A stretch of 41,682 bases of DNA from JAKIVR01 sp035933635 (GTDB taxonomy: Archaea > Thermoplasmatota > Thermoplasmata > Lutacidiplasmatales > UBA184). The stretch spans positions 1-41,682 of the forward strand of contig DASYYY010000010.1 of assembly GCA_035933635.1 (NCBI GenBank), in the 5' to 3' direction. The stretch's first letter is position 1. Each line of letters opens with the position of its first letter. The notes below the pieces were generated by a model. It saw only the letters and a program-made list of their open reading frames with translations, did not search any database and was not told the DNA's origin. Shown here one piece after another: positions 1 to 7,748 of the stretch. A program made the translations under genes and the position numbers.

Positions 1-230
1 ATCGGGCACCCCAGGAATCCGCCCTGTGGTGCGATGTAGGGCCGTCGCGGGGCAACTCGGCAATAGGCAGGTCCCGACTTGTTACGTCGACCGGGAAGCC
101 GAATTCCGGGGGTCATAAAGACCCGATAAAGTGACAGAGCCTTTCAAACCAAACGTTCAAGTAGCAGATTCCGGGATGGATGGCCCAGAGCGTATGACGC
201 TCGTCTGACAAACAGGTAGGAGTCCAACCG
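1..230 (+). promoter_or_regulatory. ftsZ upstream region with TATA inside an inverted repeat
   Basis: No gene is visible before ftsZ. At 110-124 an inverted repeat, GGGTC-ATAAA-GACCC, places a TATA-like ATAAA in its centre, and a second TATA-like CGATAAAG lies at 124-131. Start about 26 nt downstream would give a leader of roughly 80-90 nt. A Shine-Dalgarno-like GGTAGGAG lies just before the ATG at 231. This contrasts with the leaderless look of most other genes here. Bases 1-109 show nothing I recognise. Confidence 0.4.
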
Positions 231-1364
231 ATGAAGTCCATCATCCAGGAGGCCATTGCAAAGCACCAGGAGAACCAGGCCCTGGTCGAGGAGAAGAAGC
301 CCGAAACCCCGGCCTACGCGAGCGCCGACGACGCGGAGCTCGCGAAGCTGGCCGAGGCGCTGAAGGTCAACATCCGGATCGTGGGCTGCGGGGGCGGCGG
401 CTCGAACACCATCAACCGATGCGTCGAGGAAGGGATCCAAGGCGCGGAGATGTGTGCGATCAATACCGACGCCAAGCACCTGCTGACCGTACACGCTCCG
501 CGCAAGATCCTCATCGGCCGCCGCGCGACCAAGGGGCTGGGCGCCGGCGCCCGCCCGGAGATCGGCGAGGAGGCGGCCCGCGAGAACGAGGAGGAGCTCC
601 GCGCGTTCCTCAACGGCGGGCACATCGTCTTCATTACGGCGGGGATGGGCGGAGGGACCGGCACCGGTTCCGCGCACCTCGTCGCGCGCCTCGCCAAGGA
701 GGGCGGCGCGCTCACCATGGGCGTCGTCACCATTCCGTTCTCCGCCGAAGGCGCGGTCCGGCTCGAGCAGGCCAAGGACGGCCTCGAGCGGCTGCGCCGT
801 GTCTGTGACACGACCATCGTCATCCAGAACGACAAGCTCCTCGAGCTCGTTCCGCGGATGCCGCTGGACTCCGCCTTCAAGCTCGCCGACGCGGTCCTGA
901 TGACCGCGATCAAGGGGATCACCGAGATCGTGACCAAGCCCGGCCTGGTCAACCTCGACTACGCCGACATCATGACGGTCATGAAGGACGGCGGCGTCGC
1001 GCTCATCGGACTCGGCGAGAGCGAGAGCGCCACCGACCGGGTGACCGAGGCGGTCACCGAGGCGCTGACCTCCCCGCTGCTGGGCAGCGTCGAGCTCAAG
1101 GACGCGACGGGGGCCCTCGTCCGGGTCATCGGCGGTCCGACCATGACGGTCTCGGAGGCCGAGAAGGCCGCCGCGCTCGTCGGGGCGAAGATCTCCAAGC
1201 GCGCCCGGATCATCTGGGGCTGCTCGGTGGAGAACTCCCCGGAGATGGAGAACACGATCAAGGTGCTCCTGATCATCACGGGCGTGCGTGCGATGAGCCT
1301 CCTCGGACAGAAGGGAGGCTTTGCCGCCGGTGAGTCCGAGGAAGTCATCGACCTCATCCGCTAA
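231..1364 (+). CDS. ftsZ: Cell division GTPase FtsZ
   Basis: A tubulin-family GTPase that polymerises into the division ring at mid-cell. The 377 residues carry the nucleotide-binding loop GCGGGGSNTINR (about 52-63), the tubulin signature GGGTGTGSA (about 140-148) and a T7 loop NLDYADIM (about 241-248) that would catalyse hydrolysis in the neighbouring subunit. A charged 45-residue N-terminal extension precedes the GTPase core, as in archaeal paralogues. The C-terminus is short. The ATG is preceded by GGTAGGAG. Archaea often have two FtsZ paralogues, and I cannot tell from this copy alone which one it is. The next gene, rnp2, starts inside its last codons in another frame. Confidence 0.96.
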   Translation: MKSIIQEAIAKHQENQALVEEKKPETPAYASADDAELAKLAEALKVNIRIVGCGGGGSNTINRCVEEGIQGAEMCAINTDAKHLLTVHAPRKILIGRRATKGLGAGARPEIGEEAARENEEELRAFLNGGHIVFITAGMGGGTGTGSAHLVARLAKEGGALTMGVVTIPFSAEGAVRLEQAKDGLERLRRVCDTTIVIQNDKLLELVPRMPLDSAFKLADAVLMTAIKGITEIVTKPGLVNLDYADIMTVMKDGGVALIGLGESESATDRVTEAVTEALTSPLLGSVELKDATGALVRVIGGPTMTVSEAEKAAALVGAKISKRARIIWGCSVENSPEMENTIKVLLIITGVRAMSLLGQKGGFAAGESEEVIDLIR

Positions 1365-1707
1365 ACCCCCTCCTTCCCGCCCCCGCTACCTCGGACTCGA
1401 GGTGGCGGGGGAACCCTATCCCTCGCCGCAGCGCCTGCACGACCTCCTGCGTCAATCGTTGGCGCAGCGACTGCCCCGGGTTCCCGCCCTCCGCGTCATC
1501 CGGGTGGCGGGGCCCCGAGCGATCGTCGAAGTGCCGCACACCGCGCTCCTGACGGCGCGGACGGCCTGGAACGGGCAGTTGGGCGGCACCTCGGGGGGTT
1601 CGGTCGGGGTGACCACGCGACGGACCTGGGGAACGCTCGTCAAGGCGAAGGCCTGGCTCCGCTCCCGACCACCAACTCCACGAGACCCACGGACATTGGC
1701 GCGGTAG
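1330..1707 (+). CDS. rnp2: Ribonuclease P protein component 2 (Pop5/Rpp14 family)
   Basis: A protein subunit of archaeal RNase P, which trims tRNA 5' leaders. About 125 residues fit the family. Recognisable pieces are RPRYLGLEV near the N-terminus, the central strand LRVIRVAGPRAIVEVPH and the late GTLVKAKAWL helix, matching the Pop5 fold order. No ATG is available. GTG at 1330 or TTG at 1321 both start inside ftsZ, so the genes overlap by about 35-44 nt in different frames and are probably translationally coupled. The C-terminal tail after KAWL is Pro/Arg-rich and unconserved. The identification rests on motif resemblance, not a database search. A 153-codon frame on the other strand over this stretch looks like a shadow. 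Confidence 0.72.
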   Translation: MSPRKSSTSSAKPPPSRPRYLGLEVAGEPYPSPQRLHDLLRQSLAQRLPRVPALRVIRVAGPRAIVEVPHTALLTARTAWNGQLGGTSGGSVGVTTRRTWGTLVKAKAWLRSRPPTPRDPRTLAR

Positions 1708-1765
1708 CCGGCCGGGCGGCGAGACAACCGGTCGCCCGGTGCGTCCGATCCTGGGCACGAACGCG

Positions 1766-2353
1766 ATGAGCGCGCCAAGCGAAGGCGACCCGAGCGAGCT
1801 GCAGCACGCGCCCATGTCCGGCCAGCTCTATCCGGCTCCGACCGACGATCTCGAGGCTCACCCCGACCCGACCCCGCGTCGCCTCGTCGGGGGGATCGCG
1901 ATCACGGCCGCCGGTGCGCTGGAGTTCGGGCTCGTCTACCTGGCGTTGGAACCACGACTCCCGGCGACGATCCCCGCCTCGCTGATCACCGCCGGCTTCC
2001 ACCTCTCCCCTGCGACACCCGGGTTCCTCGCCCAGTTCACCCTGGGGGCGATCGGAATCCTCGGTCTCCTGTTCATCGGCTTGACCGCGTTCATCGGCGA
2101 CGACGACGCGCTCGAGGCCCAGCTCGGGCGGTTCACGGTCAATCCGCTCGCGCTCGTCTTCGGGTCGTTGATCCTGGTCTCGCTTCCCACGAGCGGCGAC
2201 CTCGTGCTTCTGGCGAGCGCCGGCGTGGTTCCCGCCGACCGCGCCACCGCCGTGCTGGTGCCCATCCTGGGCGCGTTGCCGGTCGTCGTCGCGGTCGCGA
2301 TCGTGGTGCTCGCACGATGGCGGACCTACCGCGACGAGCTTCGCTCCGTCTAG
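1766..2353 (+). CDS. Predicted four-helix membrane protein, unknown function
   Basis: I do not recognise a family. The 195 residues start with about 45 polar, Pro-rich residues, followed by four hydrophobic stretches: around GGIAITAAGALEFGLVYLAL, TLGAIGILGLLFIGLTAFI, LALVFGSLILVSLP and VLVPILGALPVVVAVAIVVL. A short charged tail (RWRTYRDELRSV) follows. A GTG at 1739 would add nine residues. The ATG at 1766 was preferred because no promoter element favours the longer form. It lies 58 nt after rnp2 on the same strand and upstream of the purH promoter, so it may be the last gene of the ftsZ transcript. Function cannot be inferred. Confidence 0.6.
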   Translation: MSAPSEGDPSELQHAPMSGQLYPAPTDDLEAHPDPTPRRLVGGIAITAAGALEFGLVYLALEPRLPATIPASLITAGFHLSPATPGFLAQFTLGAIGILGLLFIGLTAFIGDDDALEAQLGRFTVNPLALVFGSLILVSLPTSGDLVLLASAGVVPADRATAVLVPILGALPVVVAVAIVVLARWRTYRDELRSV

Positions 2354-2373
2354 AGCGTCCGAACGCGCGGACA

Positions 2374-2382
2374 CCCTTATCT
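2374..2382 (+). promoter_or_regulatory. Putative TATA element of purH
   Basis: CCCTTATCT lies between the membrane-protein stop (2353) and the purH start candidates at 2414 (TTG) and 2423 (GTG). It would place transcription start near 2403-2408 and give a very short leader. No Shine-Dalgarno sequence is visible. The call rests on position and composition in a GC-rich background. Confidence 0.4.
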
Positions 2383-2413
2383 CGGAGGCAGGCTCCCCGT
2401 TCTGGGTAAGAGA

Positions 2414-3985
2414 TTGTCCCCGGTGGACACCGGCACCGTCCCGATCCGACGCGCCCTCTTCTCCACCTTCGATCCTTCCGGGCTCGACCGACTCGCGGCC
2501 GCGCTCGCGCGGTACGGGGTCGAGCTCTGGGCGACCGAAGGCACCCGGCGGTCCCTCCTCGACGCGGGGGTGTCGGTCCATCCGGCCGAGGAGCTGACCG
2601 GGATCGGGTCCTGGTTCGGGGGCCGGATCAAGACCCTCCACCCGGGGATCCTCGGCGGCCTCCTCGCGCCCCGGGACGCCGCCGGCCTCCGAGAGCTCGA
2701 CGAGCACCACCTCAAGCCCATCGACCTCGTCGCGACCAACTTCTACCCGTTCGAGCGCCGGTTCGCGGCGAACCCGACCGCCCCCGAGGTCGTCGAATCG
2801 ATCGACATCGGTGGGGTTACGCTGGCGCGCGCGGCGGCGAAGAACTACGAATCGGTGGCGATCCTCACGAGCCCGGACCAGTACGCGACGGCGATCGGCG
2901 AGCTGGAAGCCTGTGCCGGGGGGACCACGGCAGCCTTCCGACGCACGCTCGCCGGGGCAGCCTTCGCGCGTGTTCAGGCCTACGACCGGGTGATCGCTCT
3001 CGCCCTCGGGTCCCCACCACCCCACGGCGAGGTCGTCTTCCCACCGGGGGTGTCGTTCTCGCGCGACCCGACGCCTCTCCGCTACGGCGAGAACCCGCAC
3101 CAGCGGGCCCAACCCTACGTCCTGCACGAGCCCCCCGGAGTACCGTTGGACCCGGTGCCCATCGAGCGGCTCCAGGGAGAGGCGCTCTCGTTCACCAACC
3201 TGCTCGACCTGGACACCGCCGTCGGCCTGGTCGCGGAGTTCCCCTCCCCCAGCGCGGCGGTGGTCAAACACGCCACCCCCTGCGGCGTGGCGAGCGGGGC
3301 GAACCTCCGCGAGGCGATCGAGCGCGCGCTGGCGACCGACCCGGTCGCGCGGTACGGCTGCGTGCTCGCCGTCAACCGGGCGCTGACGCTCCACGACACC
3401 GAGGCGCTCCACGGGGTGTTCGTCGACCTCCTCGCCGCTCCGGCGGTGGACGCCTCGGAGCGCGAGGCGCTCGCCCATCGCAAGAAGCTCAAGCTCGTGC
3501 GACTGCAACCGCCGACGCTCGCGACGCCCCGGTGGGAGGTCAAGAGCGCGCTGGGCCGACTCCTCGTGCAGGAGACCGACCGGCGCGAGCTCGTGCCCGG
3601 CGACTTCGGGCTGGCCACCTCGAAGGGCGCCACCGCCGAGCAGCTGTGCGCGCTCGACTTTGCCTGGCGCGTGGTCCGTCACGCCAAGTCGAACGCCGTG
3701 GTGCTCGCCCAGGGGTCGACGACCGTCGGCATCGGATCCGGCCAGCCCACCCGCGTCAAGGCCGTCGAGCTGGCGTGCGAGGTCGCGGGCGACCGAGCGA
3801 AGGGCTCCGTCCTCGCCTCGGACGCGTTCTTCCCGTTCGCCGATGGGGTCGAGGCCGCCGGGGCGGCCGGGGTCGCCGCCATCATCCAGCCCGGCGGGAG
3901 CGTGCGCGATGTCGAGGTGATCGCGGCGGCCGAGCGCGCCGGGATCGCCATGTATCGGACCGGTTGGCGGGTGTTCCGCCACTAG
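2414..3985 (+). CDS. purH: Bifunctional AICAR transformylase / IMP cyclohydrolase PurH
   Basis: Catalyses the last two steps of de novo purine synthesis: AICAR plus 10-formyl-THF gives FAICAR, which is then closed to IMP. The 523 residues match full-length PurH. The N-terminal MGS-like cyclohydrolase domain contains STF..GL, TEGT and the KTLHP segment (about 73-77). The transformylase domain contains LRYGENPHQRA, the catalytic VKHATPCG and the C-terminal FFPFADG...IIQPGGS...RVFRH block. Start is TTG at 2414 or GTG at 2423. Many archaea replace PurH with PurP and PurO, so the fused form implies folate-dependent formylation. purC lies 12 kb away on the other strand, so there is no pur operon here. 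Confidence 0.95.
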   Translation: MSPVDTGTVPIRRALFSTFDPSGLDRLAAALARYGVELWATEGTRRSLLDAGVSVHPAEELTGIGSWFGGRIKTLHPGILGGLLAPRDAAGLRELDEHHLKPIDLVATNFYPFERRFAANPTAPEVVESIDIGGVTLARAAAKNYESVAILTSPDQYATAIGELEACAGGTTAAFRRTLAGAAFARVQAYDRVIALALGSPPPHGEVVFPPGVSFSRDPTPLRYGENPHQRAQPYVLHEPPGVPLDPVPIERLQGEALSFTNLLDLDTAVGLVAEFPSPSAAVVKHATPCGVASGANLREAIERALATDPVARYGCVLAVNRALTLHDTEALHGVFVDLLAAPAVDASEREALAHRKKLKLVRLQPPTLATPRWEVKSALGRLLVQETDRRELVPGDFGLATSKGATAEQLCALDFAWRVVRHAKSNAVVLAQGSTTVGIGSGQPTRVKAVELACEVAGDRAKGSVLASDAFFPFADGVEAAGAAGVAAIIQPGGSVRDVEVIAAAERAGIAMYRTGWRVFRH

Positions 3986-4005
3986 CCCGGGACCGCGGAC
4001 CGGTC

Positions 4006-4824
4006 CTATCGGGGCGGCGCGTCGAGACGGGCCGCAGGCACGCGACCGAGGCGTGCCCCGGCCCGTACGAGCGGGCGGCCGACCGCCCACGCGGCGGGCA
4101 CGCGCACGATCGGGCGGGGGCGGTAGAGCGCACGGACGCACGCGGCCGCCACCGCCTCCGGTTCGATGACCCATCGGGGGTGGCGACGGGCGATGGCCCG
4201 GATCGGGCCCTCCGTCTCGCCCGGAGGGCAGCCGAGATCGGTCCGTACGAAGATCGGCTCGAGCACGGTGGAACGGATGCCGTGCGGCTGGAGCTCCCGG
4301 TCAAGGGAGGTCGAGAACGCCTGCAGCCCGGTCTTCGCCGACACGTAGACGGCGTTGTGGAGCAGGGGCACGTCGACGATCGCGCTGCCGAGGTGGACCA
4401 CGTGCCCGGCCCGCCGGGCGCGCAGCGCGGGAAGGAGCGCATGGGTCAGCCGGATCGGGGCGACGAGGTCGAGGGTCAGCTCGTGGTCGATCTCCTCGAT
4501 CGGCCGCTGGTCGAACGGCTGGGACCGAAGACTGCCGGCGTTGTTGACCAGCAGGTAGGGCTCCTTGAGGGCCTCGCCGGCCACGCGGGCGACGATCGAC
4601 GCCGCGGCCGGGGCGGTGAGGTCGAGCTCGAGCGTCTCGACCGACCCGTGGTGTCCGTGGATCTCACCGCGCACCCGCTCGAGCGCCTCCCGGTCGCGCG
4701 CGACGAGGAGGAGATGGAATCCTTCGGCGGCCAGGGCGTGAGCGATCGCCCGGCCGATGCCTCGCGAGGCGCCGGTGACGACCGCGCCCTTCTCCCGGAA
4801 TCGGCCCGAAGAGGGCCCCTGCAC
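4006..4824 (-). CDS. Short-chain dehydrogenase/reductase
   Basis: An NAD(P)-dependent oxidoreductase of the classical SDR family. The 272 residues have the cofactor motif TGASRGIG near residue 18, NNAG near 94, an active-site Ser in LGSAIVD and the catalytic YVSAK pair of Tyr and Lys. This is the Ser-Tyr-Lys arrangement of a working enzyme. The region after about residue 200 is variable and Arg-rich, so the substrate cannot be read. It starts with GTG, 3 nt after the thioredoxin stop, so the two are almost certainly cotranscribed. It converges on purH with 20 nt between stop codons. Confidence 0.88.
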   Translation of the reverse strand: MQGPSSGRFREKGAVVTGASRGIGRAIAHALAAEGFHLLLVARDREALERVRGEIHGHHGSVETLELDLTAPAAASIVARVAGEALKEPYLLVNNAGSLRSQPFDQRPIEEIDHELTLDLVAPIRLTHALLPALRARRAGHVVHLGSAIVDVPLLHNAVYVSAKTGLQAFSTSLDRELQPHGIRSTVLEPIFVRTDLGCPPGETEGPIRAIARRHPRWVIEPEAVAAACVRALYRPRPIVRVPAAWAVGRPLVRAGARLGRVPAARLDAPPR

Positions 4825-4827
4825 GAC

Positions 4828-5169
4828 CTACAGGAAGTCGAAGTAGCGCTTGAGGACTGTGCGGAACTCGGTGGGGGCGACGATCCCCAGCTCGCGGCCC
4901 TTCTCGCGCCCGCGGTCCACGAACAGGTAGGTGGGAATGGAGTGGATACCGAACTCGCGGGAGACGACGTTGGACTCGTCCACGTTCACCTTGGTGAACT
5001 TGACCCGCCCCTGGAAGTTCATCGAGAGCTGCTCGAGGACCGGTTCGGCGACCTTGCACGGGGCGCACCAATCCGCGTAGAAGTCGACCACGACCGGGAG
5101 CGCCGAGCGGATGACCTCGGCGTCGAAGGTCTCGTCGGTCACGTAGAGCAGCGATCCGTTCTCGCCCAT
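4828..5169 (-). CDS. Thioredoxin
   Basis: A small cytosolic dithiol-disulfide oxidoreductase. The 113 residues contain the active site WCAPCK preceded by VVDFYAD, the buried Asp region, and the cis-Pro segment SIPTYLF, in the normal thioredoxin order. The start at 5169 was chosen because GAGGTGAG, a good Shine-Dalgarno sequence, lies just upstream and the product matches family length. The longer open frame to 5250 would cross the TATA element. WCAPCK rather than WCGPCK is a common variant. The following SDR gene is translationally close, but no functional link can be proved. Confidence 0.93.
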   Translation of the reverse strand: MGENGSLLYVTDETFDAEVIRSALPVVVDFYADWCAPCKVAEPVLEQLSMNFQGRVKFTKVNVDESNVVSREFGIHSIPTYLFVDRGREKGRELGIVAPTEFRTVLKRYFDFL

Positions 5170-5204
5170 CGGCTCACCTCGCAAAATTTCAGAGGGGACC
5201 CTCC

Positions 5205-5213
5205 CCTTAAACC
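5205..5213. promoter_or_regulatory. Shared TATA element between thioredoxin and mutY
   Basis: CCCTTAAAC reads as a TATA-like box on both strands (GTTTAAGGG on the minus strand). On the plus strand it sits 21-28 nt before the mutY ATG at 5234, implying a leaderless mRNA. On the minus strand it would start a transcript about 14 nt before the thioredoxin ATG, just enough to include its GAGGTGAG ribosome site. No other AT-rich element is present in the 64-nt gap. Confidence 0.45.
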
Positions 5214-5233
5214 ATGTCCTTCCTCTCGACACC

Positions 5234-6376
5234 ATGCGGGACCGACGCACGCACGGACGGTTAGCCGGTCGCCGGTCCGTAACGCCTCGGGCTCGGGCCC
5301 TGCTGCGGTGGTTCCAGCGGCACCGGCGCGCGCTGCCCTGGCGCGTGGGGCGAACTCCGTACCGCGTCTGGGTCTCGGAGGTGCTCCTCCAGCAGACCCG
5401 CGTCGACCAGGCGATCCCCTACTTCGAACGTTTCGTCCGACGGTTCCCGGATGTCGACTCGCTCGCCCGTGCTCGGATGTCGGCGGTGCTCAAGATCTGG
5501 CAGGGTGCGGGGTATTACGGACGCGCGCGGCGGTTGCACGCGGCGGCGCGGATCCTCCGCCAGCGGTATGGCGGCCAGTTGCCCCGCACGCCGGAAGCGC
5601 TGCGCGAGCTCCCCGGGTTCGGCCCGTACATCTCGGCCGCGGTCGCCAGCCTCGCGTATGGCGCTCCGGTCCCTGCTCTGGAAGCGAACGGTCTCCGGGT
5701 GCTCGCCCGCTGGCACCTGGTCCCCACGGATCCCCGGCGGAGCTCGGTGCATCGGGATCTCGATCGGCGGGCCCTCACCGACCTGCCGCCCGCCTCCGCC
5801 GCCGCCTTCAACGAGGCGCTGATGGAGCTCGGCGAGCGGGTGTGCACCCCGAGAGCCCCTCGATGTCCGGAATGCCCGGTAGCTCGATGGTGCCGCGCAC
5901 GGCAGGAACTGGCCGATCCGGGTGCGATCCCGGTCCCGCGGGCCCGTCCGCCGCGTCCCCACGTGCGAGCGGCGCTCGCGATCATCGAGCATCGCGGTCG
6001 GTGGCTCGTACAACGCCGGCCCGACTCCGGTTTTCTCGGCGGCCTCTGGGAGTTCCCCGGGGGCAAGATCCGAGAGGGGGAAGCGGCCGAGGAGGCCGCC
6101 CAACGGGAGCTACGCGAGGAGACCGGTCTCGACCGTATCGCGCTCCGCCCCGTGGGAACCGTGCGGCACGGCTACAGCCATTTCACCGTCGAGCTCGCGG
6201 TCTTCGGCGGACGGCTGGGCCCCACCCATGGCCCCGTCCCGCTCGGGCGCGCGCGCAAGTGGGTGACGCCCGAGCAGCTCGCGCGACTTCCGCTCCCGAA
6301 GGCCACCGAGAAGGTGATCGACCTCCTCACCCCCCAGGCGCGACCGGCACCGGCGGAAGCAGCTTCCCCGGGTTGA
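5234..6376 (+). CDS. mutY: A/G-specific adenine glycosylase MutY with intact Nudix domain
   Basis: Removes adenine mispaired with 8-oxoguanine. The 380 residues show LPWR (about 34-37), SEVLLQQTRV with the catalytic Glu at about 49, the helix-hairpin-helix LPGFGPYISAAVAS (126-139), and an iron-sulfur site Cys204-X6-Cys211-X2-Cys214-X5-Cys220. The usual catalytic Asp, in a D-G-N-V-x-R-V-L context in E. coli, is replaced by Glu150 in LEANGLRVLAR. The C-terminal domain has a perfect Nudix box: G277-X5-E283-X7-R291-E-L-x-E-E-x-G-L, so it may hydrolyse oxidised nucleotides rather than only read 8-oxoG. It overlaps the convergent FAD oxidase gene by 50 nt. Confidence 0.92.
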   Translation: MRDRRTHGRLAGRRSVTPRARALLRWFQRHRRALPWRVGRTPYRVWVSEVLLQQTRVDQAIPYFERFVRRFPDVDSLARARMSAVLKIWQGAGYYGRARRLHAAARILRQRYGGQLPRTPEALRELPGFGPYISAAVASLAYGAPVPALEANGLRVLARWHLVPTDPRRSSVHRDLDRRALTDLPPASAAAFNEALMELGERVCTPRAPRCPECPVARWCRARQELADPGAIPVPRARPPRPHVRAALAIIEHRGRWLVQRRPDSGFLGGLWEFPGGKIREGEAAEEAAQRELREETGLDRIALRPVGTVRHGYSHFTVELAVFGGRLGPTHGPVPLGRARKWVTPEQLARLPLPKATEKVIDLLTPQARPAPAEAASPG

Positions 6377-7649
6377 GGATGCCGTCGGGATCACAGAGCC
6401 GTTTGATCCCGCGCAGGAGCTCCACCCCGGCCGCGCCGAGCTCGTGCTCGAGGAACGGGGCCTTCAGCGCTCCGATCCCGTGCTCGGCGCTGATCGTTCC
6501 CCCCAGCGAACGCGCCAGCGCGAGCAGGCGGATCCGCAGTTCGGAGGCGGCGGCCGAGGACGGATCGACCACGAAGTTCGGGTGAAGGTTGGCCTCACCC
6601 AGGTGCCCGTACAGATAGACGGGGATCCCCGAGCCGACGGCCAGCACCTCGATCCCGCGGAGGAGCTCGTCGAGACGGGAGATGGGTACCGCCACGTCCT
6701 CCCGCACCCGATGCCCGAAGCGACGGTCGAGCAGATTGCCGGCCTCGCCGCGCAGCGTCCACAGCTCGTCCGCTTCCGGGAAGACGGTCGCTTCGGCCTC
6801 GAGCCGGAACTCGCGCAACAGACCGAACAGCTGCCCGAGACAACGGTCCGCCTCCAAGGCGTCGCTCTCGACCTCCAGGAGGACCACCGGCCGGCCACCC
6901 GGAATCCGGCTCGACGCCGTCCGGTGGAGCTCCTCGGCGGTCCCCGCGTCGAGGTACTCGGCCGCGCTCACCCCGCAGCTGCGGCCCGCCCGCCCGGACA
7001 GCGCCCCGGCCAGCGCCCGCAGCGAGAGATCCGGCACGAGCGGGACGACGACCGCCTGCCGGCGCTCCGGCAGCGGAGCGAGCTCGACGAGCAGCTCGGT
7101 GAAGATGCCGAGGGTCCCCTCGCTCCCGATGAACAGGCCGAGCAGGTCCGGACCGGCGGACTGCTTGCTCGCCCCGCGCTCCAGGCGCAGTGGCGTGCCG
7201 GTCCCCAGCACCGCCTCCCAGCCACGGACCCACCGGCGCGTCGGGCCATACCGGAGCGACCGCGGGCCGGAGGCGTTCGTGCTCGCATTGCCCCCGACCG
7301 TCGAGGTCCTCCACGATCCCGGGTTCGGAGGGAAGAACAGACCGTAGCTCGCGAGCTCGCGCTGGAGCGTACGATTGACGACCCCGGGCTGGACGCGACA
7401 GAGCCGGTTCTCGGGGTCGACTTCGACGACCCGGTCCCACCCGGCCAGCTCGAGCACGAGCGCGCCGGCCGCGGGGACCGATTCACCGTCGAGGGAGCTC
7501 CCGGCGCCGCGGGCCACGACAGGGACCCGGTGCTTGCGTGCCCACCGGATCGCCGTTGCTACCTCGTCGACGGACCCGGGGGCGAGGACGCCGCCGGGCG
7601 TGCCGCGGAGGTACGAGGCATCCCCGGATACGGCATGCAGCGATTCCAC
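6327..7649 (-). CDS. FAD-linked oxidase, GlcD / D-lactate dehydrogenase type
   Basis: A flavoprotein that oxidises a 2-hydroxy acid such as D-lactate or glycolate; the substrate is not readable. The 440 residues show the PP-loop of the FAD_binding_4 domain (VVARGAGSSLDGE, about 44-56), the TVGGNASTNASG segment, IGSEGTLGI, and a C-terminal FAD-oxidase domain with HLGEANLHPNF, SAEHGIG and the terminal ILNPGKLLPP. The start is uncertain. GTG at 7649 is the only normal start, yet the 34 codons before it read like the N-terminus of this family (DWAELARSVR...LRQDVE) and are open back to the TAA that ends the preceding gene in the same frame. No Fe-S GlcF partner is adjacent. Confidence 0.85.
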   Translation of the reverse strand: MESLHAVSGDASYLRGTPGGVLAPGSVDEVATAIRWARKHRVPVVARGAGSSLDGESVPAAGALVLELAGWDRVVEVDPENRLCRVQPGVVNRTLQRELASYGLFFPPNPGSWRTSTVGGNASTNASGPRSLRYGPTRRWVRGWEAVLGTGTPLRLERGASKQSAGPDLLGLFIGSEGTLGIFTELLVELAPLPERRQAVVVPLVPDLSLRALAGALSGRAGRSCGVSAAEYLDAGTAEELHRTASSRIPGGRPVVLLEVESDALEADRCLGQLFGLLREFRLEAEATVFPEADELWTLRGEAGNLLDRRFGHRVREDVAVPISRLDELLRGIEVLAVGSGIPVYLYGHLGEANLHPNFVVDPSSAAASELRIRLLALARSLGGTISAEHGIGALKAPFLEHELGAAGVELLRGIKRLCDPDGILNPGKLLPPVPVAPGG

Positions 7650-7748
7650 GTCCTGACGCAGGGGGGCCCGGACGCTGCGCGCGAGCTCCGCCCAGTCGGC
7701 GCGGGACGATTCGAACGCCGGCGGGTTGAGCGACGTGGTCGGGGTCGG

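Noticed and set aside
1..230. tRNA gene before ftsZ
   Set aside because: No T-arm GTTCRANNC or cloverleaf pairing found.
1354..1815. Minus-strand frame opposite rnp2
   Set aside because: Plus-strand frame matches Pop5; the minus product has no pattern.
1640..4174. 844-codon open frame on the minus strand over purH
   Set aside because: Arg/Gly/Pro-rich shadow antisense to purH and the membrane-protein gene, with no domain motifs.
3532..6585. 1017-codon open frame on the plus strand
   Set aside because: It runs over the SDR, thioredoxin and mutY genes in the wrong frame; low-complexity product.
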